Position numbers and translations under genes: made by a program
Shown here: one piece after another, positions 10,536 to 21,912 of the stretch
How positions within the stretch are numbered: position 1 is the stretch's first letter
How the letters are laid out: the number at the start of each line of letters is the position of its first letter
Assembly (NCBI RefSeq): GCF_025370935.1
Contig: NC_133491.1
Coordinates: 11,146,530-11,210,529, forward strand
DNA: 64,000 nucleotides
Direction of reading: 5' to 3'
DNA from: Choristoneura fumiferana
Taxonomy: Eukaryota; Arthropoda; Insecta; Lepidoptera; Tortricidae
Notes under the pieces: generated by a model
Databases searched by the model: none
What the model was told of the DNA's origin: nothing
Seen by the model: only the letters and a program-made list of their open reading frames with translations

Positions 10536-11867
10536 CTAGCATAATTCTCATTTTCGCCTTAGTTAGTTACCATTGTGCGCCATAACACTGGCTGATTGTA
10601 ACGAACTTCAGTATAATTGTTAGCATTTATGTACCTAATCACTCACTTTCTGACAATAAAAAAAACTAATAATTAATTTAAAAAAATACTTTTAAACATT
10701 TCTATGTTTACAAATAGTAATTTCATTAGTTACGTCATTGTATTTTATAGTACCTATTTAGCTTATTATTTCCAACTGTTAGCTGGATATGTCTGCCTGC
10801 CAAGAACTTAAATATAATTCAAACAAATAGTACTAAGATCTAAATGCAAAAGCTAAATTACCAGAAAGCCAATACGCAATTTAATTAACGTATCGCGCCA
10901 AATTAATCACTAAAAAACCGTTGGTCAGCCGTCATCTGGACCACCGCAGAAATCGCTGTAGGCGTGTTATCATTATTTTTAAAATTCGAATGCATCATGG
11001 CGTTAATTTTCTTTTTTACTGACATTGTCGCAAGCCATTAAGCCAGTATTAAGTTAATACGGTTATGGTTAATGCAGCCAGTGAATGGGTCACTATTAAG
11101 AAAATTGCATGGTTTGTTAAGCAGCTCACTTCATCATTTTAAAGATTGATAATACCTTATCATTTTTGAGAATAATATAGGTGTTGGTATGAAGATTTAA
11201 CACTCAGTATTTTTCGACCACGTTTTTTTAAAGTGTGCGTTTATTTTATTCGAACAAATAATAGAAATAATTATTAGATTGATTACATTTCAATCGCTGA
11301 GTGAGTACCTATTGTCATGGAATTTGAAACGACTATTTTGAATGCAACGTCGATAAAAACGGTGACGTACTTTTGGGGAATTTCTATGGGAATTTAGTAA
11401 AATTCCAGGATTTCTATTCAACTACCTGCGAAGCCGTGGGTAAACACTTGTATTACTTAAATCCAACTACATTAAAAACCATAATCATTATAATCAGAAC
11501 TAAAATCCGAGTAATTACCAATTACTTTGGTTAAACATCGCTCAACAAAATAAGTACCTACCAGACAATTTACTTAAAATTATGCCCGTCATATTAAAAT
11601 CGAATCTCGCGCTCCCGCTGCCTTCTGTGTAAAACTTTAAAGTTCACAGCATTTACAGCTGATTGATTTTATTCTCATTTTAATCTCTTTATTCCCTTTA
11701 TTATTAAATAATCTAGTAATAGCGAGCAAGGGATAAAATTTGCTCGTAACTTTTTCTGCGGAACCAATCAATCTTCAGTGAATTAAGTTTTTGCAGTTGA
11801 ATTATTAAGGGTTTTAAAACGTTGTATATTCCCCGTAGCCTTCAGGCACCTTCTGCTGGACACTTAA
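10536..11867. other. No recognised gene
   Basis: AT-rich sequence aligned with 38466-39771 in copy 2. The piece near 11310-11440 (ATGGAATTTGAAACGACTAT..AAACACTTGTATT) resembles the 3' half of the Helitron family (GGGAATTT.. and AAGCCGTGGGTAAACACT), so a worn Helitron 3' end is likely there. Confidence 0.4.
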
Positions 11868-12100
11868 TCATCAGCATATCAGCCGTAGGACGTCCACTGT
11901 ATCACAAAGTCTCCCCCATAGACCTCCAGTTGCTTCAGTTGGAAGCGGCCTGCATCCACTTTGAACCCCACAGAGAACAGATGGCCGTTGGGGCCGAAAA
12001 GTTTTCAAATTTAGACCGCAGATCGGCAAGCGCAGCGTAGGACGTCCACCAACGACATGGACGGATGAAGCCGCGTTAAAGCCGCGGGCTGGACACTTTC
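11868..12100 (-). mobile_element. RTE-type LINE 3' end fragment
   Basis: On the minus strand it reads GTTGGTGGACGTCCTACG..AAGTGGATGCAGGCCGC..AACTGGAGGTCTATGGGGGA..CAGTGGACGTCCTACGGCTGA. In one frame this gives KWMQAASN, a stop, then SNWRSMGET, matching the RWMQ..W..LGEAY pattern of RTE C-termini but with two in-frame stops. A dead 5'-truncated insertion, present also at 39772-40005. Confidence 0.8.
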
Positions 12101-13567
12101 TCGTAAAGCTAAACAATTAACGAATGAATTAATGAAAATATTTTATTTGACATTCTTTCGCAGAGTTTTCTTTGCGTGCATATATTATAGCCCTGCTAAA
12201 CTGTTTTCCCAGTTTGTTATCGGCTATCGAAAAACGAAACCCTATTTATGTCGCTACACTGTCTGTTCGTCGGTCTGACCGTCTTAATATACGAAACTTG
12301 GCAATTATGCGTAGTTCTGATGACAATTCTATGGTAGCAACGAGCTGATCTGATGATGGAGTCGGAAGCTAGACTTTGGGACTCTAAAGCCGAGTTTAAA
12401 CTTGCAAGAAAAATCTTGCAAGTTCCATTACATTGCGAGGCCGTAAAGCCAACGAGTTTGTAGTGGTCAGTCGAGCGCTGCAAAGTAATGCAACTTGTAC
12501 GATTTTTCTTAACGCGCTGACGTTCGCAATCGCATTGGCCGTCTCTTTCTACCCTTATCATACACCGTGTGATAGAAAGAAGTAGCGGAAACGATTGTAA
12601 TTCAAATTATCTTAGACAATAAGGCCTCTGGTTTTTATTCTATAAAGATGAGCCAATAGCAAGCAAGATTACTAACGCCATCTAGCGTTATTCCAACGTC
12701 AGAAAACACTCATTTATCATTATGCAAAATAAAAAGTTATAAAAAGTCGTGGGAGAGTTGGCTTCCAATTTGAGCTTTCACGAGACTTCCTTTCGCTAAT
12801 GACACGACAAATAAATAACTTTACTTTGGCTTAAAAGTTAAATAAATCCTTTACACTTTTATCAAGCTCATTGGAATCGTTTGTAGCTCAACTAAAAGTC
12901 ACTATACTTAAATATTTTTAGGTCACTTCATTTATATGGCATTATTTACAAAATTATCAAAGTCGGAGCAATATCAAACTGAACGTCGAATCTACCAAGA
13001 AGTGGTTGAAATATGGTTTACAAATTTTGCAACCATCCACCGAACGTTGCAAGTTAAATAAATACTTCTAAAAGTCAAACTAAAAACAAAGCTATCGCTA
13101 CAAATCATCATTTAGATGGTGCGAAAAACCCGTGTGAATTGATACATTGCCGTCGACGGTTCATCACTTATAAATGCATACCCCCACGGCCCAGCGATGT
13201 ACTGAGCTTTCTTATCTCAGTGAGAACGATCCACAAGCAGAAGCACCCAGTAGAAATTCATACATTTCAGGTAATACATTTTTATTAGAAGTATCATCAT
13301 CATGTCAACTCGTTGAATGGCGATTGCAATTCGTTGAGAAAGATATCTGCCCGCCCAGAAATTAAACCTAGCGGAACCACATGAAAGAAAACATTAAAAT
13401 GAGTACAGATTATATCAAGGGAACATGACCTGAGAAAGATATCTAAATTAAGTGCGGAACCAATGAAAGTACATTAAAATTTTAAAAATGCATGTTAGCA
13501 GTGTCATAAAATGTAAGTACCATGTTAGCATGCAAGAAATAATACCTTCGTGATTGTGTGTGTGATG
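12101..13567. other. No supported gene
   Basis: Several frames of about 60-110 codons on either strand (for example 12217-12561 minus) lack recognised motifs, and the copy-2 versions are shortened by a one-base indel (40235-40468), which argues against selection on protein. Confidence 0.5.
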
Positions 13568-13709
13568 ATACAGGATGACCTCTAAGTGGTGAACAAAATT
13601 GCATTTATTACACAATATTTCTAGGCAAATTCAGTGCATTAACTCTTACAGCAAACAATTAATGAAATGAAATCAATTACTTAATAATTTAACAATTACA
13701 ACAAAGTTA

Positions 13710-13926
13710 CATCTGGTAGCATGGTGTACGGTTGTGTTGCTCTGAAGATGAGCTCTGGTAGAGTTCGAAACGTGTCAGTGTAGTGTGGTGGTTGTGATAG
13801 TTGGGTTTGTGTGATTTGTGTGTCTTCTTACAGTATAAAAGTAGAGGAAATGCATGAACACGCATATCTTGCACAAGCTTAGCTATCATAAGGTCGCGGG
13901 TGTGCAAAGAAATTATTTTAGTTCAT
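13710..13926 (+). repeat. Retroelement-like repeat with GAAAC hairpin (family 1)
   Basis: Same sequence family as each arm of the fold-back at 61613-62021. It carries CTGAAGAT, then stem GAGCTC (13750-13755), loop TGGTA, stem GAGTTC (13761-13766), then GAAACGTGTCAGTG. The antisense frame of 66 codons (13707-13907) is a by-product and has no known domain. The hairpin layout resembles hammerhead motifs reported in Penelope-like retroelements; assignment is tentative. Confidence 0.5.
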
Positions 13927-14193
13927 TTTAAACAAAAATATTTACAGATTTTTATATACACTAGACGTGTTTAAGCTAGAGGTTAAATCAGCCCACATCC
14001 ACTAACTGCTGAGCAGGGCTCTTCATTTTCACGCCAATTAGCCCAGTCCTGTGCCACTGCCAGATGTCATCCGTCCAACGGGCCGGTCTACCCATCGTTC
14101 TTCGACCCAATCTTAGCCACCGCTCTATAAACGCTTTACTTATTGATACCTACAGTTTAAAAAAATAAATTTTTGTTCACCACTTATACTTCG

Positions 14194-14422
14194 TTTTTTT
14201 AGCATTAGAAAGAAGGTAAGCGATCTTGACGTGTCTTTTTATTGAAAAACACTTGAAAAATAAGTCACAGCAAATATGTAACAATTAACAAGGACATGAC
14301 ATGTTTATGATTATTTACATGCTTTTGGCATCATAAGTAATAGTTACTTGCTGTTTTTTTTTAACTTTTTCAATAAAAAGACTCGTCAAGATTGTTTACC
14401 CTTTTTCTAATGCTAAAAAAAA
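14194..14422. repeat. Inner inverted repeat
   Basis: The left arm 14194-14249 (AGCATTAGAAAGAAGGTAAG..TTTTTATTGAAAA) and the right arm 14366-14422 are inverse copies with a few mismatches around a loop of about 115 bp. It could be an independent MITE nested in the larger element. Confidence 0.65.
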
Positions 14423-14770
14423 ACAAGTAAGAGACATCCTGTATTCACAAAATTTTCAAACAGTTGCATTAAGCTTTTAGCGTTTGTTAAGACCTTGGTT
14501 AAGACAGTGTATTTATATTACAAGCGTGTGTGTATTCTTATGGTCATACAATGTCCGATGTTAATCGCTCATTCTCAAATTAAAGTTCGCCCTTTTCGTC
14601 ACGCAAGGGGGCGTGGCATCCAGCGTTATCACTTCCGTTTATAGCCACTGTTTAATGATAATCTTGGTGAACTGATAAAAGATTTTTTATTCGGTTTGGA
14701 TATTCGTGTTGAGAGTATTTTAAATTTTATGTTATTAACTGGTTTATTTTTACACCGTTATTTATAAGCA

Positions 14771-15247
14771 TCATCATCTCGGCTGTGTGAGAACTACGGC
14801 CCAAGCCCTCTCATTGTGAGAGGAGGCCTGTGCCCAGCAGTGGAATGTGGTGGTGATGATGATGATAAAGGTTTTTGGCCTTTGTAGGTAGGTATGTTAG
14901 GTGCCACTGCAGCTCACGAACCTCCCTTGAGAATTTAAGGGCTTGGATCGTTATCCCCACGCGGGCGGATTAGAAACTTCACACACTACTGAATATGTTC
15001 CCAGATTTTTATAGGTTTCCTTGCGCTGTTTTCCTTCACTGTAGAGCTCTTTGAAATATGATTTCACACATAAATTCCGAAAGATGCAGAAGGCCTTTGT
15101 TCAATAGTGGACATCTTCCGCGGGTCGCTGAGCCAACAGTAAGTCATTATCATCATCATCATCCTAGCCTATATATATACGTCCCACTGCTGGGGCACAG
15201 GCGTCCTCTCAGAATGAGAGGGCTTGGGCCGTAGTTCCCACGTGGGA
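14771..15247. mobile_element. Cluster of nested SINE and RTE fragments
   Basis: In order: a plus-strand SINE tail (14771-14866, CCCAAGCCCTCTCATTGTGA..GCCCAGCAGTGG and GAT repeats), a reversed SINE body (about 14900-15084, resembling the inverse of 59350-59510), a plus-strand RTE end (about 15087-15125, GCAGAAGGCCTTTGTTCAAT), and a reversed SINE tail (15143-15247). All are truncated. The cluster shows repeated insertion into one spot. Confidence 0.65.
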
Positions 15248-15801
15248 AAAAGAGCAAGTAAGCAGAGAAAGTATGTCTTTTTCCCATCTTAAAGGGCGTT
15301 GTGTAAATGTCCGTCATTTTACAAAGTAGGTATGTTATGTTTTACGTTCATGGACGGCGTAAATGAAGCAATTTTCATAAAAACAGCAGGTGAAATACTT
15401 AAATGTATGTCTTAATTGACCGCTAGTTAACGACCCTAAGCAGTTATCTATTTGATTATCAAAATTATTTCAAAACAAAATTATTAAATTCCATCCCAAC
15501 CGAGTAATTTATAGAATCTAATTTACCTTGCAGTCGAAACTCAAAGCTTGGATTTGTTGCTGCAATTAAAGTAAAGTTCTATGGCTTTTGTTTTATGGTT
15601 GTTTTTGGTCAAGCTGGAGCCGTGTGACAATTAACCTATTCATTCAAGTTTTGGATGCGCGTGAGCAGAACTAACGCATGTGGTTAGATTCGAAGAAAAC
15701 GCTCACTAAACGATGGTTTTGTCATATTACGAAATATAATCTACTTACCTCTTTTACAAATTTTGTGAATGCGACAATGTTGTTAGCAGTCAAGTGTAAT
15801 G

Positions 15802-15946
15802 GTGGTTTTCCACCGGCGAGGCGAGACGAGACGAAGTGAGACGAGAATTGAAATTTGTATGCATTCTCGCGCGCCCGCCGCGAGCCGCCGCGGGCGCTGC
15901 CATACAAATTTCAAATCTCGTCTCGCCTCGCCGGTGGAAAACCACC
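15802..15946. mobile_element. Palindromic MITE, GGTGGTTTTCCACCGG family
   Basis: Starts GGTGGTTTTCCACCGGCGAG and ends with the exact inverse. The arms include GAGGCGAGACGAGA and AAATTTGTATG and meet in a GC-rich centre (CCGCGAGCCGCCGCGG). Flanking TAA on both sides (15798-15800 and 15948-15950) could be a 3-bp target duplication of the PIF/Harbinger kind. Partner at 43903-44047. Confidence 0.85.
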
Positions 15947-16387
15947 TTAAGTACAGTGGCAGTGTAAGTCACTGGAGAAATGTTCAAATAGTTACAACCT
16001 ATGTGGGTTTAATTATATTTTTTATATAAAAAATACGAGCTTAATATTTTTTGTATCGAGTAGTTTTTGTTGACTGTACAGCGTTGTCATCTAGCCTACG
16101 TATGTATTTTACGCAGAAGCGAAGCACAGATGAATAAATCTGGTAAAAATCACTCAAGCGTGAGTATTACCACTACAGTATAAAATTGTTATAATTGTAT
16201 TTGTTAGTTTTTACTTATTATGTCATGTATGCTAACTTATTATTCATACATTCGCCACCATAAATATTGGAGCAATACGAAATTATCGAAAAGTGACCGT
16301 AGTATTGTCAATTCTAGGGCCCGTTCATAGTGAATCAATAACTGTCAAGCTGACCTAACTTGACAGACATTCCGATAACTTCTGCAG

Positions 16388-16680
16388 TCTTTGAACAAAT
16401 TATCGCGTATGAATTACTTAGTGCGTGAGGTGTAAAAACATATGGGTGAAGGATTAGAATAAGAAATTGCAATATCTGAAATTAATTATGGCAAATATGC
16501 GTTCCGCAATGATGGTGAGACACTTTCGGAAACCCCTCCCTTTGTTCCGAGGGGACTGTGCAACACTGTGGTGACGATATATGGTACGGTTTTAAGGGAT
16601 GATTTTAACCTAAACTTTGATAGACTTTCCATATAACTTCACGCAGTCATTTGAACAAAACATAATTGCGCAAATATATC
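16388..16680. mobile_element. Eroded counterpart of the element at 44497-44922
   Basis: In copy 2 this site holds a 426-bp element ending in AATGAGGGCTATCG inverted repeats. Here the ends read GAACAAATTATCGCG and CATAATTGCGC and many internal pieces are missing, leaving about 290 bp. The losses are several separate small deletions rather than one clean excision. Confidence 0.6.
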
Positions 16681-16713
16681 TTAAGATATTTTTGAGCAAT
16701 GAAGGTTTTTCAG

Positions 16714-16865
16714 CAGGCGAAATAGATGGCGTTGGTATCGTGAGATCCGTTTGACATTTCACTCTTGCTTGCGATTGTCTCATTTAGATATTTATCCAAT
16801 CACAGGCGTGACAGAAATGCCAAACGGACCTCACGATACTAACGCCATCTAGCGATATTTTGCCT
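16714..16865. mobile_element. Palindromic MITE, CAGGCGAAATAGATGGCG family
   Basis: Starts CAGGCGAAATAGATGGCGTT and ends AACGCCATCTAGCGATATTTTGCCTG in inverse order; the arms pair over GTATCGTGAGATCCGTTTGA. 152 bp, one hairpin, no coding. Partner at 44968-45124. A related ACGCCATCTAGCG word appears alone near 12680. Confidence 0.8.
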
Positions 16866-17505
16866 GTCGAAAAAGTTGTATAACCCTCATTAGAAAAGCA
16901 GCAACAGTAGATCTGCTATCTATATAAAATTGACAATAAACTGGCTATAAAACATACCATCAATTTCCGGTGCTAACATTTTTACAATATAACTGACCTT
17001 AGACAACATAAATTCGCGCAAAAATTAAAAGTGCTTGTAAAACAGTTAATGGAATTTGTTAAATATTTTTACTATAAATTCAAACGACTAATAAAGATTA
17101 CCAAGACAACTCATTACAAACTTTAATTGACAATGCACTATAATAAGTTCTCTTTTTACTGCGTGGATGAACTTTACGTATCGTAATAATAATATTAAAC
17201 TGAAGAAAACCCAAATAATAACCTGGAACCGAGTCGTTCATTCATAGAATCTCGTATTTACGAACGTGTTAAGTGGCGTCATCTATTGTTGAATAGCTGA
17301 ACTTAGGAATGAACGTACGAGATCTAAATCGAAAGTCTTGGTCAGATTAGAAATGTTATATAATTACAATATATTTTGAAATTAAGGTGAATTAATTTAA
17401 TAAGTTAACTAATTAGTTCGAACAGTTTTAATTACCTAGATAGTTTTAGTTGCATATTTTATTTATGCACATACTTACTAAACCATGCCATGGTTTAGTA
17501 ATTTA

Positions 17506-17848
17506 TCCTACTAATCCTACTAATATTATAAAAGCGAAACTTTGTGAGTATGTGGGTGTGTGTGTGTGATTGTTACTGTTTCACGCTAAAAAAGGTGGGC
17601 AGATTTTTATGTATGTAGATAACTGGACGTCTAGAATAACTCATAAGCTACTTATCCGTGGGATCAAAATAAAATCTCAAAATTACAACCGCTGGATTTA
17701 GAGTTATGACTGATTTTTTAATGCACCATCGATAATAACTACGATGTAGTTTTTGCGAATTGACACGGGAATTTAGTAAAACCCCTGTATTTCAATTAAA
17801 TGGCTGGATCTAATGATTTACGCGAACGAAGCTGTGGGCAAACACTAG
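17506..17848 (+). mobile_element. Short Helitron
   Basis: Begins TCCTACTAATCCTACTAATA, has a GTGTGTGTG stretch and a TTTCACGC..CAGATTTTTATGTATGTAG region, and ends GCTGTGGGCAAACACTAG followed by T. Same family as 26465-26828, whose insertion site is proved by an empty allele. Non-autonomous: no Rep or helicase sequence. Confidence 0.8.
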
Positions 17849-17852
17849 TTAT

Positions 17853-18074
17853 TCATACTAATATTATAAATGCGAAAGTGTGTGTGTTCGTGTGTTTGTG
17901 TTTCCGTCTTTCACGTCAAAACGGAGCGACGGATCGACGTGATTTTTGGCATAGAGATAGTTTATGGGCGAGAGAGTGACATAGGCTACTTTTTATCCTG
18001 GTAAAATGCACAGTTCCCGAGGGAACAGCGCGCGAACCGAAGTCCACGCAGGCGAAGCCCCGGGGAAAAGCTAA
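17853..18074 (+). mobile_element. Second short Helitron, directly adjacent
   Basis: Begins TCATACTAATATTATAAATG four bases after the CTAG of the previous element and ends GGGGAAAAGCTAA. It belongs to the subfamily with the TTTCACGTCAAAACGGAGCG and TTTTTATCC blocks (also 2876-3108). Head-to-tail neighbours of this kind are common for Helitrons. Confidence 0.7.
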
Positions 18075-18378
18075 TTATAAATTTTACTTAATTATCGGCC
18101 AGAATTCCAACGTATTTAGAATTAACCCTTCAAATCTCCACGTCCATTTAACGGTCAGTGTTTTTTGTCCACGCCGGTATCAGACGGGTTGATCAGGCAA
18201 CGGTAGCTCAAATTATAGCCACCCCTATACTTAAGGGCCAGCGGAAGGGTTTTATGACCGTCATTGTTGTTTGATGACCCTAAGTTTAAGGAGCAAGTAG
18301 GCAACGTCACGGATCGTGCGCGTGGGCAAGATGCCGGTTATAGAATTGGAGAGTAAAATTTAAAATAATAAAAAAAAA

Positions 18379-18944
18379 CCCGACTGCCTTAAAAAATAAG
18401 TACTAAAAAGAAGAAAACAAGTCTAGTGGGCTAGAACTTTGTTAAGTAGCTAACTTAGAGTTCAACAGTCAGGACCCATTTAAATCGTGACGCTCAAAAA
18501 TTCTTACCTAATCGGTCCCGACTGTTGAACTTTAAGTTAGCTACTTAACAAAGTTCTAGTTCTAGTTCTATTCTATCCTTGTTTTCTTCTTTTTAGTATT
18601 TTTTAAGGCAGTCGGGTTTTTTGATTTTTTTAATTTATTATTTTAATTTACACTTTTCTGTGAAAATGGTATATTGAAAACTATTATAACTATATATATT
18701 AGAATGGGCTAATAAACTTTCATTTGATACCCAACTCGATAGGTTTGAATAAAAATCATTTTTTGAATACTTCAAATTTGGCGCCAAAAATCCGCCATCT
18801 TGATTTCGTGTCATCAAGACGAATCCAATGACGTAGCATTTATCAAAATCGGTTGAGCCGTTGAGTAGTTACAGGAGGACATATGAATAGACATACATAC
18901 ATACATACGCATCAAACACATAACCCTCCTTCTTCGCAGTCGAG
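18379..18944. mobile_element. Element with CCCGACTGC ends and internal palindrome
   Basis: Outer ends CCCGACTGCC (18379) and TCGCAGTCGAG (18944) form a short terminal inverted repeat. The first 238 bp (18379-18616) is by itself a palindrome whose arms include TAGCTACTTAACAAAGTTCT and end in GGCAGTCGGG. The remainder contains GGCGCCAAAAATCCGCCATC and AAAATCGGTTGAGCCGTTGA, a widespread insect repeat. Copy 2 at 46638-47245 has extra CTAGTT units. Confidence 0.65.
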
Positions 18945-19059
18945 TAAAAATAGACTTTAGCTATGGGCTCGCTCACATAAACCATTGAATCCTTCAGGTA
19001 TCTAGCTCTGGCTGCCTACTCTGAGATTGACCCAATGCACGCCACTGTATTTTAAACTA

Positions 19060-19225
19060 TCCACCTGTATTTTAGGCTATCCCGCAAAAACTATGCAATT
19101 TTCCGGGAAAAAAACTATCTGTATACCGAATTTCATCTAAATCAGTTCAATTATTTAGACGTGATGAAGTAACAAACAAACAAACAGACTTACAAACTTT
19201 CGCATTATAGTATTATTACTGTGTA
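19060..19225 (-). mobile_element. Helitron-like 5' fragment
   Basis: On the minus strand it reads from a TATAATGCGAAAGTTTGTAA start through TTGTTACTTCATCACG and TTTTTCCCGG, then fades out. The 3' CTAG end is missing. Partner at 47385-47520. Confidence 0.5.
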
Positions 19226-19261
19226 TTCAGAACTTTCCAGAAGGTTTTCAATAACGTTCAT

Positions 19262-19785
19262 CTGTAGTCTCTTCGTCTGTCGTGACGGTAGACAGAACAT
19301 TTCGGACCGATTATTTATTTACTCAAATGAAGTACAGAAATACTTATAACTATAAACCTCTGCCAAACTGCGTAGCAGTTTGTTGGCAGAAAGTGTAGAA
19401 CTCTCATTCACTATTTTGAATACTTTAACACTATGCCGGCTGCGCAGGCGCGGCACGCCGCGGTCCTTGGTTACATTTTTATTTTTTAACTTGACAAATT
19501 ATATCGTGTCGTTTAACGGAACCCCATCGACACACAGCATCGCTACGTCCAGTTTAAGGGTCCTACCCCTGGGGTTTGGGTTTAGGCTCCTGAGCTTTGC
19601 GTTCCCAAACTATACCTACTCTCTTCGTCGATGATGAGGGTGGACGGACCCCTTTCGGACCGATAGAATCTTGACATCCAATTTAGGAAACCTTTCCGCT
19701 TTCTTAACAGGAGCTTTCTGTTTCCCAACTGTAGTCTTTATGTATCGTATTGGTGGACGGAACTCCATCGGACGGCGGCAGGTGG
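19262..19785. repeat. Degenerate tandem repeat, units of about 120 bp
   Basis: The motif CTGTAGTCT..TCGT..GGTGGACGGAAC..CATCGGAC recurs at about 19262, 19610 and 19728, each followed by CTTTCGGACCGA or CATCGGACGG. Units are worn and one is interrupted by sequence that differs between the two copies (19305-19490 here). A short frame at 19380-19634 crosses it and has no known domain. Confidence 0.5.
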
Positions 19786-21912
19786 CTAGGCTAATTTAGC
19801 ATACGTACTCAATGCAATCGTGCGCCTGCGACGCATGCTGAGCGTGACGATGACAATATAATGCGCACACGCTGCCCTGCACAGGCACGTACTTGGGGCT
19901 AGGGGTGGAAATATTATTTATATATGTACAAAGTAAAATGTCTCAAAGATTTTCCTCCTTAAAAGATATGTTTTAATGAAACTACAGTCGTAGTTCAATA
20001 AATATGTTAAAAAAACAAATAGAAATGTGAGATGTGAAATACGATGTAATTTGAAAGGATTGATAAAAATTAAAAGGCTGGTCGAAAATGGCTATATTGA
20101 CGGGTAATATCTCAGATTCATCCATGTTTAAATTTTTTTACTTTATTAAAATCTGTCGAAGTATTCAAAGTTTGTTTGGTAAAATAAGAATAAACATCCA
20201 ATAACTGACTTTAATGCTACAATGCTAGTTTTTATTTATTTTTTATTTCATGCTGAATGTGTCCTTTATTTGCACTTTTTGGCACTGTAGACATGAAAGA
20301 AAATACTTTTTAGGCGTATATTTTATTTTTTCTGCTAAATATTGTGATTTTATTTCTTTCTTTCCAATAACTCTTTAACTCAGTCAATATTATATTTATT
20401 TATTTTATTTGTAATTCATTGTTTTATAATCTATATATCAAAAATACATACAAAGCCACAAATAATAATAATACCCATAAAACCAATTACAATTTATTTT
20501 GTATACAATTTCTACTCACCCCTGAATGCCACCCTGTACTAATCTAACGCAACAGACGCGGCGCGGGCGCAGCGGGCGCTAGACAATCGACAAAAGAAGG
20601 TGTCAAACTTAACCCTTTACTGCCGACATATGCCGTCCGTTTCCGATTGGGACTTGAGCCACGAATATGCATCAGAAGGCTGTATTAGCTGGCAAGTCAT
20701 AGTAGTATAATAGAAATAATCATTTGGAAGTTTCTACAGGCGCTTAAAAATAAACCAAACCGGGTTTATAGGATATTTTTTTTACTTTCGATTTTTCGTG
20801 ATGGCATTTCTAAGGAAAATAAATATTAGCAATTTTTGCGGATCTTTATATTATGGAGCATCTATCCTATATGGAAGACAGTTGCCTAAATCCTATAAAT
20901 TACATTTAGGATACATAATACCTCGGCGAAAAAAAGCAATCCTTTCAGAATCTAAGCATCCCGTACAAAATTTTGACTGCACATTGTTTTCCCATGCAAT
21001 CGCGCAGAGATATGCGATACAGCCAACAGATGTAATGAATAATGTTTTTTAAACAACTAGCTTACTGAAACTTACTGAAGTTTATTGAGACAGCAAGATA
21101 AAGACGAACTTATTCGACAAAATATACGATGTAGAGTATCTCGTTAAAAAACAAGATAGCATTATATTTCTGACCATCACTGTTACTATTAGTAAACTAT
21201 GATTGCGAATAAATAATTTGGACTTCGACGCTGTTCATTCGCGAAACTAAAGTTAATTACAATTAGGGCACCTATGTCGGCTATGACACTCCTGGGGCAT
21301 CTATCACGGATTTACGCTCTGGGCTATTTTGTAAAATAGTAGAAAACTAAATCATAAAAACAGTTTGTTAGTTGGGTAAGTCTTGCACTCATCGCGATTT
21401 TCTTAGAAATTCAATACCTACGCTAAATCTATTTAACAGTCAAAAATTCAACAACCCATCACATAATCACTTTTGAACGCCCAACTAAACTCATCGTCAA
21501 AAAAAATTAACTGTCCCTTTGTGCAACGGTGCATGTCATTGTTAAATGCCAAAAGTAAAGGTGCCGTTTCCGCAAAGACAACATATTGCACTAAATATGC
21601 AATCTGTGCTTGCACATTTTCATCGCAATTGTTGCTCACAAAGTTATATTTGCTGTTGTGAAAACCACAACCGTAACTAATATACTTCAATGTTGTGAGC
21701 GGTTGAGCTCATCGTAGATTTTTCTAATGGCTTATGTAAGTTTGTTTTGGGGATTTTTATGTCAGCTTTAGGTAGTCAGATGAATAGATTTTGAATGGAA
21801 ATTTTACGTGGTTTTACTTGGAAATGTGTTAGATGTGATAGATTGGTTTCTGTGATACATATGCATATTGTTTCCGGGCACTTTCTGTAATGGTTGTATC
21901 AATTTGACACAT
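19786..21912. other. No supported gene; three unassigned ORFs
   Basis: AT-rich sequence aligned with 47966-50099. Frames at 20798-21052 (84 codons; 92 in copy 2 because of an in-frame 24-base difference) and 21448-21690 minus (80 codons, same in both copies, starting TTG) are open but short, with no domain I recognise. They could be relic exons or transposon fragments; evidence is insufficient to call genes. Confidence 0.4.

Larger units (their letters stand above)
13568..14444. mobile_element. Compound inverted-repeat element, ATACAGGATG ends
   Basis: The left end ATACAGGATGACCTCT and the right end AGAGACATCCTGTAT are inverse copies. Inside lie the repeat at 13710-13926, a GTTCACCACTTATAC block inverse to GTGGTGAACAAAA at the left end, and a second inverted pair at 14194-14422. 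It looks like a non-autonomous element that has been invaded or is itself composite. Copy 2 holds the same structure at 41656-42545. Confidence 0.55.

Noticed and set aside
12217..12561. 114-codon minus-strand frame
   Set aside because: Copy 2 has a single-base indel that shortens it to 77 codons. No known motif.
20798..21052. 84-codon plus-strand frame, 92 codons in copy 2
   Set aside because: The in-frame 24-base difference is suggestive, but the frame is short, AT-rich and without any known motif.
21448..21690. 80-codon minus-strand frame, same translation in both copies (also 49630-49872)
   Set aside because: The nucleotide sequence is nearly unchanged here anyway, so identity of the translation is no evidence of selection. 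It starts with TTG, has a stop shortly upstream, and I recognise no domain. A relic exon is possible.
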